From contig NZ_BMWZ01000001.1 in NCBI RefSeq assembly GCF_014651495.1, positions 64,575 to 128,574 on the forward strand: 64,000 nucleotides of DNA. The letters are read 5' to 3'. The position numbers were made by a program, and so were the translations under genes. Below are positions 49,299 to 58,387 of this stretch, piece by piece. The notes beneath the pieces are model-generated. The model had not been told where the DNA came from. It was given only the letters and a program-made list of their open reading frames with translations, and did no database searches. Every line of letters starts with the position of its first letter. Positions within the stretch are counted from its first letter, which is position 1. This stretch comes from Algibacter mikhailovii (GTDB lineage: Bacteria > Bacteroidota > Bacteroidia > Flavobacteriales > Flavobacteriaceae).

Positions 49299-51797
49299 AT
49301 GAATAAAATCTCAATATTTTTTTTCTTAATCTCTTGTATTATTAATGCTCAAAGCAGTGTTAGTTGGACAAACGCACCTGCTAATCTAACTTTTTCTCCG
49401 GGGCAACAAATACCTATGGAAATCACTTACAGTACACCCGATTTAAGTTATGTTTGTGTTTGGGTAAGAGAGGTGGATGAATTCAATTCAAAAGTTGCTG
49501 AATATGGTGCTTTTCAAACCTGTCCTCTTAATAACACTGCACCCAATAGTGGTGTTGTCAATTATAATTATACCATTCCGGTAAATGTACCTGAAAGTAG
49601 CACTTTAAACCCAGGTCATTCATATATTTTAATCATTTATTTGTTGGATAATACGCCTAACACCTCTGCTAATGGTAGCGTTGATATTACTGTTTCTTCG
49701 AATGTTTTGAATTCCAAAGTTACGGCTACGTTAAATGCTAGGCATACTGTTGAAGGTTTTGAACAATTTGATCGTTCAAAATTTATAACCATACATGCTA
49801 ATCAAACTGAAAATGGATGGAATGGTTCCAACTTTACACCCGATTTAAAAGATCATTTTCTAAATGGGTATGATGTTTATATGGGACGAGACACAGGAGG
49901 CATTACTTGGAATTTAAACCAGATGCCACAAGAGGGAACTACAGGTTATGCCAGTGCTTCTGAGATTACCAGACGCGGAACAAACAGCCGAAATAGCTAC
50001 GCTTTAAAAACAGACTTACACCCCTATGAAGTTAGGAATAATCTAGTCTTAGCAGGTCAAAAACATCCATTTTGGACAGGGGAAGGACAAAAGCAAACAG
50101 GTAAAGGTTGGTATTTGGCTAACGGCACGGCTACCGGAGATTATATGGGAAGGTATATAAATGCTTTTCATGGAGGCAATGGTCAACCGCTTCCTGCTTT
50201 TGTTGAAATTATAAATGAACCAGCATACGAACATTTAGGAGGACCTAATGACTATGAACATTCGCTACAGGAAGTGGCAGATTTTCATAATGATGTAGCT
50301 TTAGCCATTAAAAATCATGTGCCAAACATTAAAGTTGGTGGGTATACAACAGCCTTTCCAAATTTTGAAAAAGGAGATTTTCAGCGTTGGGATAATAGAT
50401 GGAAATTATTCATGGATGTGGCAGGAGAGAACATGGATTTTTGGTCTATTCACATATATGATTTTCCTTCCATAAATGGCGGGAAGAAATTGTTACGATC
50501 AGGAAGTAATTTAGAAGCCACATTTGATATGATGGAGCAATATAGTCAGATGAAATTTAACAGAGTTAAACCCTTTGTTATTTCAGAATATGGTGCTCAA
50601 ATGCATGATTATTCAAAACAACAATGGAGTCCATATAGAGATTGGCTTCATTTAAAAGCACAAAACGCTCAGTTAATGTCTTTTCTTGATCGGCCTAATA
50701 CTATAGCTTCAGCTATTAATTTTGTGATTGTTAAAGCAGAATGGGGGTATAACGATGGGATTCCATACAACCATCGTTTAATGCGAAAAGAAAATGAGCC
50801 AGTAAGTTATTCAGGGCGCTGGGTTTATACTGATATGGTAAAGTTCTATCAACTATGGCAAAATGTTAATGGTACGCGAATAGATACGTTTTCTGATGAT
50901 CTTGATATTCAGGTTGAAGGTTATGTTGACGGCAATAAGGTTTATCTTATTTTAAATAATCTTAAGTTTTCTGATGTCAATGTCGATTTAAATCTAGTGG
51001 AAACTCAGGGAGGACGTATTTCAACACTAAATAAAAAGCACTTGTATTTAAATGGGAGCAATGTACCTACATTATTAGAAGCGTCTTTAGATATAAATAC
51101 GGCGTCCGTTACCCTGAACGCAGAAAGTACCATGATTCTAGAATATACTTTTAATAATGCGGTTGTTATTAATGAATCTAATACTGAAACAAAATACTAT
51201 GCTACAAGCTACCTACAACCCATTGAAGCAAATCAAGAAGTTTCTTTTACAGTTAATGGTGTTACTAAAAATCATTATGGTGAGGCTGTTTTAAGGATTG
51301 GAACCGGTAGACCTCATGGACTATCATTAAAGCCTATTATTACATGCAATGGGACTGAAATATCTGTTCCAGAGAATTGGAGAGGTGACGACCAGTTAGA
51401 AAGAGAACGTTTTTTTGGAACCTTAGAAATTCCAGTGCCATTTGATTTGATTCAAGCAAATAATACTATAACGGTTAAGTTTAGCGATACTGGAGGGCAT
51501 ATTAGTACGACAACATTGCAAGTTTATAATTTTAGTAGTGATATTCGAAACCCTACATTGGGGGAAGTTGAAATAGATAAGGATAATTCCATTGTAATTT
51601 ATCCTAACCCAAGTACTGGAATTATAAATCTTAAAGGGCCTGTTAATTTTCAAGAAATCTTAATTTATAGTATCACAGGTAAATTGATAAAAGTATCTAA
51701 AGCAAATGCACCTATCGATATCTCTAACCTCACTAATGGTATCTATTTCTTGAAGACGAATACAGGGTTGAGTTTTAAGGTGTTGAAAATCAAATAA
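49299..51797 (+). CDS. Secreted GH86 beta-agarase/beta-porphyranase with T9SS sorting domain
   Basis: 832 residues. Signal peptide about 1-17 (IINAQ). An N-terminal beta-sandwich (about 20-140) precedes the GH86 TIM barrel (about 145-530), recognised by GRDTGGITWNLNQMPQ, the acid/base region EIINEPAYEH (about E306) and the nucleophile region FVISEYGAQ (about E430). Two further beta domains follow, then a T9SS sorting domain (YPNPSTGIINLKG). The family includes endo-acting agarases and porphyranases; the nearby P450 makes porphyran likely. Released or anchored at the cell surface. Confidence 0.93.
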   Translation: MNKISIFFFLISCIINAQSSVSWTNAPANLTFSPGQQIPMEITYSTPDLSYVCVWVREVDEFNSKVAEYGAFQTCPLNNTAPNSGVVNYNYTIPVNVPESSTLNPGHSYILIIYLLDNTPNTSANGSVDITVSSNVLNSKVTATLNARHTVEGFEQFDRSKFITIHANQTENGWNGSNFTPDLKDHFLNGYDVYMGRDTGGITWNLNQMPQEGTTGYASASEITRRGTNSRNSYALKTDLHPYEVRNNLVLAGQKHPFWTGEGQKQTGKGWYLANGTATGDYMGRYINAFHGGNGQPLPAFVEIINEPAYEHLGGPNDYEHSLQEVADFHNDVALAIKNHVPNIKVGGYTTAFPNFEKGDFQRWDNRWKLFMDVAGENMDFWSIHIYDFPSINGGKKLLRSGSNLEATFDMMEQYSQMKFNRVKPFVISEYGAQMHDYSKQQWSPYRDWLHLKAQNAQLMSFLDRPNTIASAINFVIVKAEWGYNDGIPYNHRLMRKENEPVSYSGRWVYTDMVKFYQLWQNVNGTRIDTFSDDLDIQVEGYVDGNKVYLILNNLKFSDVNVDLNLVETQGGRISTLNKKHLYLNGSNVPTLLEASLDINTASVTLNAESTMILEYTFNNAVVINESNTETKYYATSYLQPIEANQEVSFTVNGVTKNHYGEAVLRIGTGRPHGLSLKPIITCNGTEISVPENWRGDDQLERERFFGTLEIPVPFDLIQANNTITVKFSDTGGHISTTTLQVYNFSSDIRNPTLGEVEIDKDNSIVIYPNPSTGIINLKGPVNFQEILIYSITGKLIKVSKANAPIDISNLTNGIYFLKTNTGLSFKVLKIK

Positions 51798-51807
51798 ATA
51801 TTGTCTT

Positions 51808-51862
51808 GTCTAGTTTTTGTCTAGTTGTTTTTCTTAATGCTTCAAGTTTTAGTCAAGTCTAG
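51808..51862 (+). promoter_or_regulatory. Double operator-like repeats E and F (small T9SS protein)
   Basis: Site E is GTCTAG-TTTTT-GTCTAG (51808-51824), starting ten bases after the GH86 stop. Site F is TTCAAG-TTTTA-GTCAAG (51841-51857), with an overlapping GTCTAG to 51862. The half-sites at 51808, 51819, 51841 and 51852 all fall on one 11-bp register. F ends 32 nt before TTCATTTG (51890-51897). Confidence 0.65.
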
Positions 51863-51926
51863 TTTTGAGTCATCAATAGAAATAAATAGTTCATTTGAAG
51901 TAATATTAATTCTAAACTAAAATATT

Positions 51927-52559
51927 ATGAAAAAAATTACTTTATTACTTTTTTTAGTCGGTACACTATCTTTTGCCCAACAAACTGTTTCATTGGTTTC
52001 AATTAATGGAGAAGCCCTTAATGATTTTAAGCAAGCTAATAATGCTACACTTCGAGTTGGAACAAGCTATGATTTTGTAATCGATTTTACAGGGCAGGCC
52101 ACTACTGCTAATAATTTAATTGTTAAGATGTTGGTTGGTGTGTCTTTCGCAGATACAGCTAACGTTTCTAGTGTGCCAATAACAACTGCTGATGGGCAGC
52201 TTACAGTCACGTTGACCCCAACTGAATTAGTAGCACCTTCTATTCTTCAGATAAGAACTACTACTACGACTGTTTTTACTAACTCTGGAGAAAATATTTT
52301 TGATTATAGTTGGAAGGTCGAGGCAGCACTGTCTACTGAGGATATTGCTAAGCAAGCTTTTAGTTTCTATCCAAACCCAGTTAAAACTGAAATTAACTTA
52401 AATACTACAAAGCAATTTGAAAGTTTTAAAATTATAGATATTACTGGTAAAGTAATTAAAAAAGGAGCGTTCTCTAAAGTTATTAACATTGAAGATTTAC
52501 AGAAAGGTGTTTACTTTTTAGGTCTAGACAATAATTATCAAAAATTTATTAAAAACTAA
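51927..52559 (+). CDS. Small secreted protein with T9SS sorting domain, function unknown
   Basis: 210 residues. A signal peptide (about 1-18, ending LSFAQ) is followed by a beta-rich domain of about 110 residues, full of Thr and Val (for example RTTTTTVFTNSG), and a T9SS sorting domain from about 145 (YPNPVKTEINL). No catalytic motif is seen, so a carbohydrate-binding or structural role at the surface is plausible but unproven. It lies between the GH86 and GH3 genes and has the richest set of operator-like sites in the locus. Confidence 0.72.
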   Translation: MKKITLLLFLVGTLSFAQQTVSLVSINGEALNDFKQANNATLRVGTSYDFVIDFTGQATTANNLIVKMLVGVSFADTANVSSVPITTADGQLTVTLTPTELVAPSILQIRTTTTTVFTNSGENIFDYSWKVEAALSTEDIAKQAFSFYPNPVKTEINLNTTKQFESFKIIDITGKVIKKGAFSKVINIEDLQKGVYFLGLDNNYQKFIKN

Positions 52560-52584
52560 ATAGTTTCTAATAATTATTAATAGC

Positions 52585-52617
52585 AAAAGACACGTGTTTT
52601 AACATGTGTCTTTTTTA
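52585..52617 (+). terminator. Intrinsic terminator after the small T9SS protein
   Basis: AAAAGACACGTGTT (52585-52598) pairs with AACATGTGTCTTTT (52601-52614) with one G-T pair, then a T-run. It separates this gene from GH3, which shows no operator-like motif of its own. Confidence 0.8.
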
Positions 52618-52695
52618 TTTTTAATTAAATTATATAGACTTAACATTACTGTAGATAAAGACATAAGAAATTGAATTTATAATAATAAATATTCC

Positions 52696-54882
52696 ATGAA
52701 AACTCAACAAATATTAAGTGCTGTATTGTTTTTTACAATGGTCTTTAATGTTCCATCGCAGAGTCAAAAATGGTTTGATGATGCTATATCTTTTGAAGAA
52801 AGAGCTTTATTGTTAATTGACGCTATGACCCTAGAGGAAAAGGTCACTCAATTCTTGAATGATTCACCAGCTATTCCAAGATTAGGTATTTCTGAGTATA
52901 ATTGGTGGAATGAATCACTTCATGGCATAGCGCGAAATGGAAAAGCAACTATTTTCCCCCAAGGGATAGCAATGGGCGCTACTTTTAACCCCAATCTTAT
53001 TAAAGACATGGCGACTGCAATTTCAGACGAAGGCAGGGCGAAATATAAAATAGCTCAGGCCATGGGAAATAAAGGTTTGTATGCTGGTTTAACCTACTGG
53101 TCACCAAATGTTAATATCTTCAGAGACCCACGCTGGGGCAGAGGCCAAGAAACGTATGGCGAAGATCCTTTTTTAACCTCAAAAATTGGAGTAGCTTATG
53201 TGAAGGGGGTACAAGGAAATGATCCGAAATATTTTAAAGCGACAGCCTGCGCAAAACATTTTGCCGTTCATTCCGGACCTGAAGAATTAAGGCATCATTT
53301 TAATGCCGAACCATCTAAACTAGACTTATACGAAACCTATCTTCCTGCTTTTGAAGCATTGGTTACAAAAGGAAATGTGCAAGGGGTTATGGGGGCTTAT
53401 AATGCTGTTTATGGAGAACCTGCCTGTAGCAGTGAATTTTTGTTGGATGAATTATTAAAAAAACAATGGGGATTTGATGGTTATATTGTTTCAGATTGTG
53501 GTGCCTTAGGTGATATAATGAAAGGGCACAAGAAGGTGAACACAGCTGAAAAAGCAGCAGCACTGGCCATGAAAGCGGGTGTCAATTTAAATTGTGGTTG
53601 GGTATATAACAATATAAAAGCGGCTATCGATAAAGGTTTAATTACAGAAGCTCTGATAAATGAACGCTTAAAGCAGTTGCTCTTGATCCGTTTCCGTTTA
53701 GGTTTCTTTGATAAAGAAGAAAGTAATCCTTTTAATGAGGTTAAGCCAGAGGTCATTAATTCTGATGAACATAAAAATTTAGCGCGTAAGGTAGCCCAAC
53801 AATCCATCGTGTTATTAAAAAACGCCAATAATGTGTTACCCCTAAAGAAGGATATTAAGAATTTATATGTCACTGGACCTTTTTCATCGTCAAGCAATAT
53901 TTTAATTGCCAATTATTATGGCATGTCAGCTAATTTGGTGACGGTTTTAGAAGGTATTACAGACAAAGTTTCATTAGGAACGTCATTGAATTACCGTCAA
54001 GGCGTGTTACCGTTTAGTAAGAATTTGAATCCTTTAAATTGGGCACCAAAGGTAGCGGGACAGGTAGAAGCGACTATTGTAGTTGTGGGGATTTCAAATG
54101 AAATTGAAGGCGAGGAGGTTGATGCCATAGCCTCAGAATTTAAGGGAGACAGAAGAGATTTAAAACTACCTCAAAGTCAAATAGACTATTTAAAAGAATT
54201 ATATGAATACAAAAAAGGGCCTATCATTGTTGTTATTGGTACAGGGAGTCCTGTGTCATTAGAAGAGATTGAGCCATTAGCTGATGCTATTGTATGTATG
54301 TGGTACCCTGGAGAACAAGGCGGGAATGCTATTGCCGATGTGCTATTTGGCGATGTTGCGCCCTCAGGTCATTTACCCATAACGTTTCCTAAAAACGTAA
54401 ACCAATTACCGGCATTTGATGATTACAGTATGAAAGGGCGTACCTATAAATATATGATTGATGAACCATTATATCCATTTGGTTTCGGATTGTCTTACTC
54501 ATCGAGCAAATTTAGTAATATCCAATTAAATTCGCAGAAGCTTAAGTTGGATGACGAATTACGAATATCCGTAGACCTACAAAATACAGGGAAGACTAAT
54601 TTTGAAGAAGTGGTCCAAGTATATTTAGTACCTGTGGATGGTCCAGATTATTTACCTATGTATTCATTGAAGGGGTTTGAAAGAGTGCAACTAGATGCCA
54701 ATGAAACCAAAACAATTAACTTCTATCTAAATTCAGAGGATTTAAAACAAGTTAATGTAAATGGTGAAAAAGTATGGTTAAAGGGAACGTATAAAGTTAT
54801 TATTTCAAATGCATTACCAAGTGAAAGAAGTGTTGCACTTGGTTCTTCTTTACCAATTCAAGCGCAAATAAAATTAAAATAA
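52696..54882 (+). CDS. GH3 beta-glycosidase
   Basis: 728 residues with a signal peptide (about 1-22). Domain order is that of GH3: TIM barrel, then the beta sandwich, then the fibronectin-type tail. The nucleophile is D267 in YIVSDCGALG. NWWNESLHGIAR, GRGQETYGEDP and KHFAVHSGPE are typical. The length and motifs resemble beta-xylosidase/beta-glucosidase clades, so the sugar cleaved is unclear; in an agar locus a role on beta-linked galactose or glucose is possible. It is probably periplasmic. Confidence 0.92.
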   Translation: MKTQQILSAVLFFTMVFNVPSQSQKWFDDAISFEERALLLIDAMTLEEKVTQFLNDSPAIPRLGISEYNWWNESLHGIARNGKATIFPQGIAMGATFNPNLIKDMATAISDEGRAKYKIAQAMGNKGLYAGLTYWSPNVNIFRDPRWGRGQETYGEDPFLTSKIGVAYVKGVQGNDPKYFKATACAKHFAVHSGPEELRHHFNAEPSKLDLYETYLPAFEALVTKGNVQGVMGAYNAVYGEPACSSEFLLDELLKKQWGFDGYIVSDCGALGDIMKGHKKVNTAEKAAALAMKAGVNLNCGWVYNNIKAAIDKGLITEALINERLKQLLLIRFRLGFFDKEESNPFNEVKPEVINSDEHKNLARKVAQQSIVLLKNANNVLPLKKDIKNLYVTGPFSSSSNILIANYYGMSANLVTVLEGITDKVSLGTSLNYRQGVLPFSKNLNPLNWAPKVAGQVEATIVVVGISNEIEGEEVDAIASEFKGDRRDLKLPQSQIDYLKELYEYKKGPIIVVIGTGSPVSLEEIEPLADAIVCMWYPGEQGGNAIADVLFGDVAPSGHLPITFPKNVNQLPAFDDYSMKGRTYKYMIDEPLYPFGFGLSYSSSKFSNIQLNSQKLKLDDELRISVDLQNTGKTNFEEVVQVYLVPVDGPDYLPMYSLKGFERVQLDANETKTINFYLNSEDLKQVNVNGEKVWLKGTYKVIISNALPSERSVALGSSLPIQAQIKLK

Positions 54883-54955
54883 CAGGTTTTAATCGTTCTG
54901 TTTGAATAGACCTATTCCATTGAAGTGAAAATTTTAGTATGTAGTGTGTGCGTCT

Positions 54956-54993
54956 AAAAATATAGAAGGTTTTGAGCTTTCTATATTTTTTTT
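54956..54993 (+). terminator. Intrinsic terminator of GH3
   Basis: AAAAATATAGAAGG (54956-54969) pairs with CTTTCTATATTTTT (54977-54990) with a G-T pair, followed by further T. Confidence 0.75.
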
Positions 54994-55157
54994 ATTTAGA
55001 ATATTGGAACGGGGTCACTGCATATACCTTCTACTATTTTCTATACAGCACTAGTAAGCCACCAATTGATTTGGATGGATTAAAATACACCGTAAAAGTT
55101 TTTAAAAACATTTAAAATATTGATTTTGAGTAATTTACTGTTTTGTTGTGCTTGCTT

Positions 55158-55174
55158 GTCTAGTTAAAATCAAG
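55158..55174 (+). promoter_or_regulatory. Operator-like direct repeat, site G (susC)
   Basis: GTCTAG-TTAAA-ATCAAG, half-sites 11 bp apart, the second with one change (ATCAAG). It is 111 bp before the preferred susC ATG. No -7 box is found at the spacing seen elsewhere. Confidence 0.5.
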
Positions 55175-55285
55175 TAAATATAAATAGAAAGATACTGCCG
55201 TAAAGTTTAAATCTAGTAAGTGTTTCATGGTTGCATTAACAAATTTTTAATATTTGGGTATCTAAATTGTAAACTAATTAAACTT

Positions 55286-58200
55286 ATGAGTATTAAATTA
55301 TCGATTATGAAATATGGGTTGGCTTTTATGCTGTTTTTGAGTTTTGGACTCATTCATGGCCAAGACCAAACCATAAATGGGCAGGTGACCTCAGATGGTC
55401 AACCATTGCCGGGTGTAAATGTTATTGTAAAAGGAACCGCCAAAGGAAGCGTGACTGATTTTGACGGGTTTTATGAGATTAAAGCGAGTAGCAATGCTGT
55501 TTTAGAGTTTAGTTTTATAGGCTTTAGAAAAAAGGAAGTTGCCATTAAAGGACAAAAGGAAATTAATGTTGTTTTAGAAGAAGACTTATCTGAACTTGAT
55601 GAAGTCATTGTAGTTGGATATGGCACGCAAAAGAAGAAAGAAGTAACGGGTGCTGTAGTTAAAGTTGATGCCGATGAAATTCTTAAAACGGCAACTTCAG
55701 ATTTAGGAGCGGCTATTCAAGGTAAGGTTGCTGGTGTTAATGTACAAGCTGCCAGTGGTAGACCAGGAGAAGCGGCTAATATTCAAATTAGGGGTTTAGG
55801 TTCTATAAGTGCTAGCGCATTAGGACCTCTTTATGTTGTAGATGGTATTCCCTATGAAGATAACCCTAACATTGCTCCAGAGCAAATTGCATCTATTGAT
55901 ATCCTTAAGGATGGTGCTGCAGCTTCTGTATATGGAACAAGGGCATCAAATGGTGTTGTAATTATTACAACAAGACGAGGTGAAGTTGGAAAGATTCAGG
56001 TGGATGTTAATACTTATGCCGGTGTTCAAAATATTACATCTGGTACACCTTTAATGAATACAGTACAACAATTGTATAATTTAGAGGTAACTACAGAACA
56101 ACTAGGTACTGAACCTTTGACCTTTTTCTTTAATCCTGATGCATTAGATTATGATACTGATTTTGTAAAAGATGTTCAAAATGACAATGCATTGATTCAA
56201 AACCTTAATTTAAATATCTCTGGAGGGGTTAAAAATTTAACTTTAAACTTTTCTTCTACGTATTTTAACCAAGAGGGGGTTTTAATAAATTCAGGATTTG
56301 ATAGATTATCAAATAGATTAACTGGACAGTTTACTAAAGGAAAATTTAAGGCATTTGTAACCTTAGGTTTATCGGTACAAAACAATACCCAAGAACCATG
56401 GGCACTTTATGAATATGCTATTGGGCAACAACCATGGTCTAGACCTTTAAATGAAATTCCTTCAAATGGGGAAAACAGTGTGATTTTAGATGTTGGTAAC
56501 GAAATATTTTATAGTTACTTATCGCGTCAATTAGATAATATTGATGAAAGAGAAATCAAAACAAATAATATCGCTGTAAATCTAGAATATGAATTTATCA
56601 AGGGTTTAAAGTATAACTTAAGACTTGGTAGAAATGAATATAACTATTTCAGAAAATTTTTCAGACCTCAATACTTAGCTTATGGTCGTACAGGAGAATA
56701 TAATGCTACAGCATCTACACCACAAGCTATGCTAGATGAAGATTATAGCTTTACTCATAGAGAGTCTATGGAAAACATTATTAACTATAAGACTAATTTT
56801 GGTAAGCACAATATTTCTTTATTAGGGGTGCTTTCTTACGAACGTTTTAATAGAAGAGATGTTGGTATTGGTGTGGTTTATAGCACTGAATCTAGTAATT
56901 CTTTACAAACATTAGGTTCTGGAGCAGAAGGGGTTAAGCCTTCTAGTTATAATGAAACTAGAACTTTAAGTGGTAAATTAGTTAGAGCACAGTATAATTA
57001 TGATGAAAAGTATTTAGTTTCTGCTAGTTATAGACGTGATGGATCTTCAAAATTTTCAGATCAAAACCGATATGGAGATTTCTTTGGTTTTTCTGCCGGA
57101 TGGAATATTCATGAAGAAAACTGGTTTAATGTGGATGCCATCAATAATTTTAAATTAAGAGCGAGTTGGGCAGAAGTAGGGAATCAGAATATCCCAAGTT
57201 ACTTATTTACGCCTATCATAGAAACGGGAGTTAATTATCCTTTTGGACCACAAGAAGATTTGAATTTTGGATCAATCCAGCGCCGTTATGTGGATCCTAA
57301 TATCAAATGGGAAACAACCATATCTAAAAACATTGGTCTTGATTTTGCCATGTTTAAAAACAAATTAACTGTTGCAGCTGATGTTTATCAAAATGATAAA
57401 GAAGACATGCTATTACAACAACGCGTGCCAGCATCTACAGGAACGTATCATCCAAGAGCAGAAGGTGTTTATGATGTAAAGGTTGTCAACGGGGGTAACA
57501 TGGTTAATAAAGGATTTGAATTAGCCGTTGGATTTAAAGATCAAATAGGACAGGATTTTAACTATAGTGTTAACGGTACGTTTACGCAGAACCGTAATGA
57601 AGTAACTGATTTGAATGGTACTGAAATAGGTTATGGAAATGGTAGACCTATAACATCAATGGGTAATAATGTAGAGTACACTACCTTTTTGGCAACAGGT
57701 TATGAGGCAGGTGCATTTTTCTTACTCCAACATGATGGTGTAATTAAAACTCAAGAGCAATTAGATGCTTATAACCAATTAGACTTGTCTAGTTTAGGAA
57801 CAGCTAGATTGGGAGATATGATGTACAAAGACACCAATAATGATAATAAAATTGATGATTCTGACCGTGTATATTCAGGATCAGGACAATCAGATTATGA
57901 AGTTGGATTGGGCATTAACATGAGTTATAAAGGATTTGATTTTAATCTTCAAGGTCTATATTCTCATGGTGCTGAAATTTACAATGGTGCTAGACTTTAT
58001 GCTTATAAAAATGGAAGACATACAGACTTATTGTCTATGTGGTCTCCACAAAACCCAACGGCAGATGTGCCAACATTCAGACAAAATGGTTTCCATAGTA
58101 ACGTGAAAGCAGGTTCTGATTACTTTCTTGAAGATGGTACTTACTTAAGAATTAGAACTTTAACACTAGGATATACTATCCCTGGTATATCTCAATCTGG

Positions 58201-58369
58201 AATTGAAAAGATGAGAGTGTATTTAACATCTCAAAATCCTTTTACATTTACTAACTACTCAGGTTATGATCCAGAAGTTGGTGGTGATGGAATATTTACA
58301 CGTGGTGTTGATCGCGGGAACTACCCAGTTACGCGTCAAATCATGTTAGGTCTTCAATTAAGTTTTTAA
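55286..58369 (+). CDS. susC: SusC/RagA-type TonB-dependent outer-membrane receptor
   Basis: 1027 residues from ATG 55286 (another Met, 55307, is also possible). The longer frame begins with GTG at 55220. Signal peptide (to GLIHGQ), then a CarboxypepD_reg-like domain (about 22-95), the TonB-box region DEVIVVGYGTQKKKEVTG and the plug with GRPGEAANIQIRGLGS and VVDGIPYED. The C-terminal beta-barrel ends in LGLQLSF with the terminal Phe. It imports oligosaccharides together with SusD using the TonB energy source. The cargo here is presumably agar/porphyran oligosaccharide. Confidence 0.95.
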   Translation: MSIKLSIMKYGLAFMLFLSFGLIHGQDQTINGQVTSDGQPLPGVNVIVKGTAKGSVTDFDGFYEIKASSNAVLEFSFIGFRKKEVAIKGQKEINVVLEEDLSELDEVIVVGYGTQKKKEVTGAVVKVDADEILKTATSDLGAAIQGKVAGVNVQAASGRPGEAANIQIRGLGSISASALGPLYVVDGIPYEDNPNIAPEQIASIDILKDGAAASVYGTRASNGVVIITTRRGEVGKIQVDVNTYAGVQNITSGTPLMNTVQQLYNLEVTTEQLGTEPLTFFFNPDALDYDTDFVKDVQNDNALIQNLNLNISGGVKNLTLNFSSTYFNQEGVLINSGFDRLSNRLTGQFTKGKFKAFVTLGLSVQNNTQEPWALYEYAIGQQPWSRPLNEIPSNGENSVILDVGNEIFYSYLSRQLDNIDEREIKTNNIAVNLEYEFIKGLKYNLRLGRNEYNYFRKFFRPQYLAYGRTGEYNATASTPQAMLDEDYSFTHRESMENIINYKTNFGKHNISLLGVLSYERFNRRDVGIGVVYSTESSNSLQTLGSGAEGVKPSSYNETRTLSGKLVRAQYNYDEKYLVSASYRRDGSSKFSDQNRYGDFFGFSAGWNIHEENWFNVDAINNFKLRASWAEVGNQNIPSYLFTPIIETGVNYPFGPQEDLNFGSIQRRYVDPNIKWETTISKNIGLDFAMFKNKLTVAADVYQNDKEDMLLQQRVPASTGTYHPRAEGVYDVKVVNGGNMVNKGFELAVGFKDQIGQDFNYSVNGTFTQNRNEVTDLNGTEIGYGNGRPITSMGNNVEYTTFLATGYEAGAFFLLQHDGVIKTQEQLDAYNQLDLSSLGTARLGDMMYKDTNNDNKIDDSDRVYSGSGQSDYEVGLGINMSYKGFDFNLQGLYSHGAEIYNGARLYAYKNGRHTDLLSMWSPQNPTADVPTFRQNGFHSNVKAGSDYFLEDGTYLRIRTLTLGYTIPGISQSGIEKMRVYLTSQNPFTFTNYSGYDPEVGGDGIFTRGVDRGNYPVTRQIMLGLQLSF

Positions 58370-58387
58370 AAATAAAAATTCATAACT

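Larger units (their letters stand above)
54883..55285. other. 403-bp region between GH3 and susC
   Basis: It holds the GH3 terminator (54956-54993) and operator-like site G (55158-55174). A reading frame opening with GTG at 55220 runs into susC but adds no signal-peptide-like sequence. No -7 box is evident at the 32-nt spacing. Confidence 0.4.

Noticed and set aside
55220-55285. GTG-initiated extension of susC
   Set aside because: The extra residues precede the normal signal peptide and include no Met; ATG 55286 is better.
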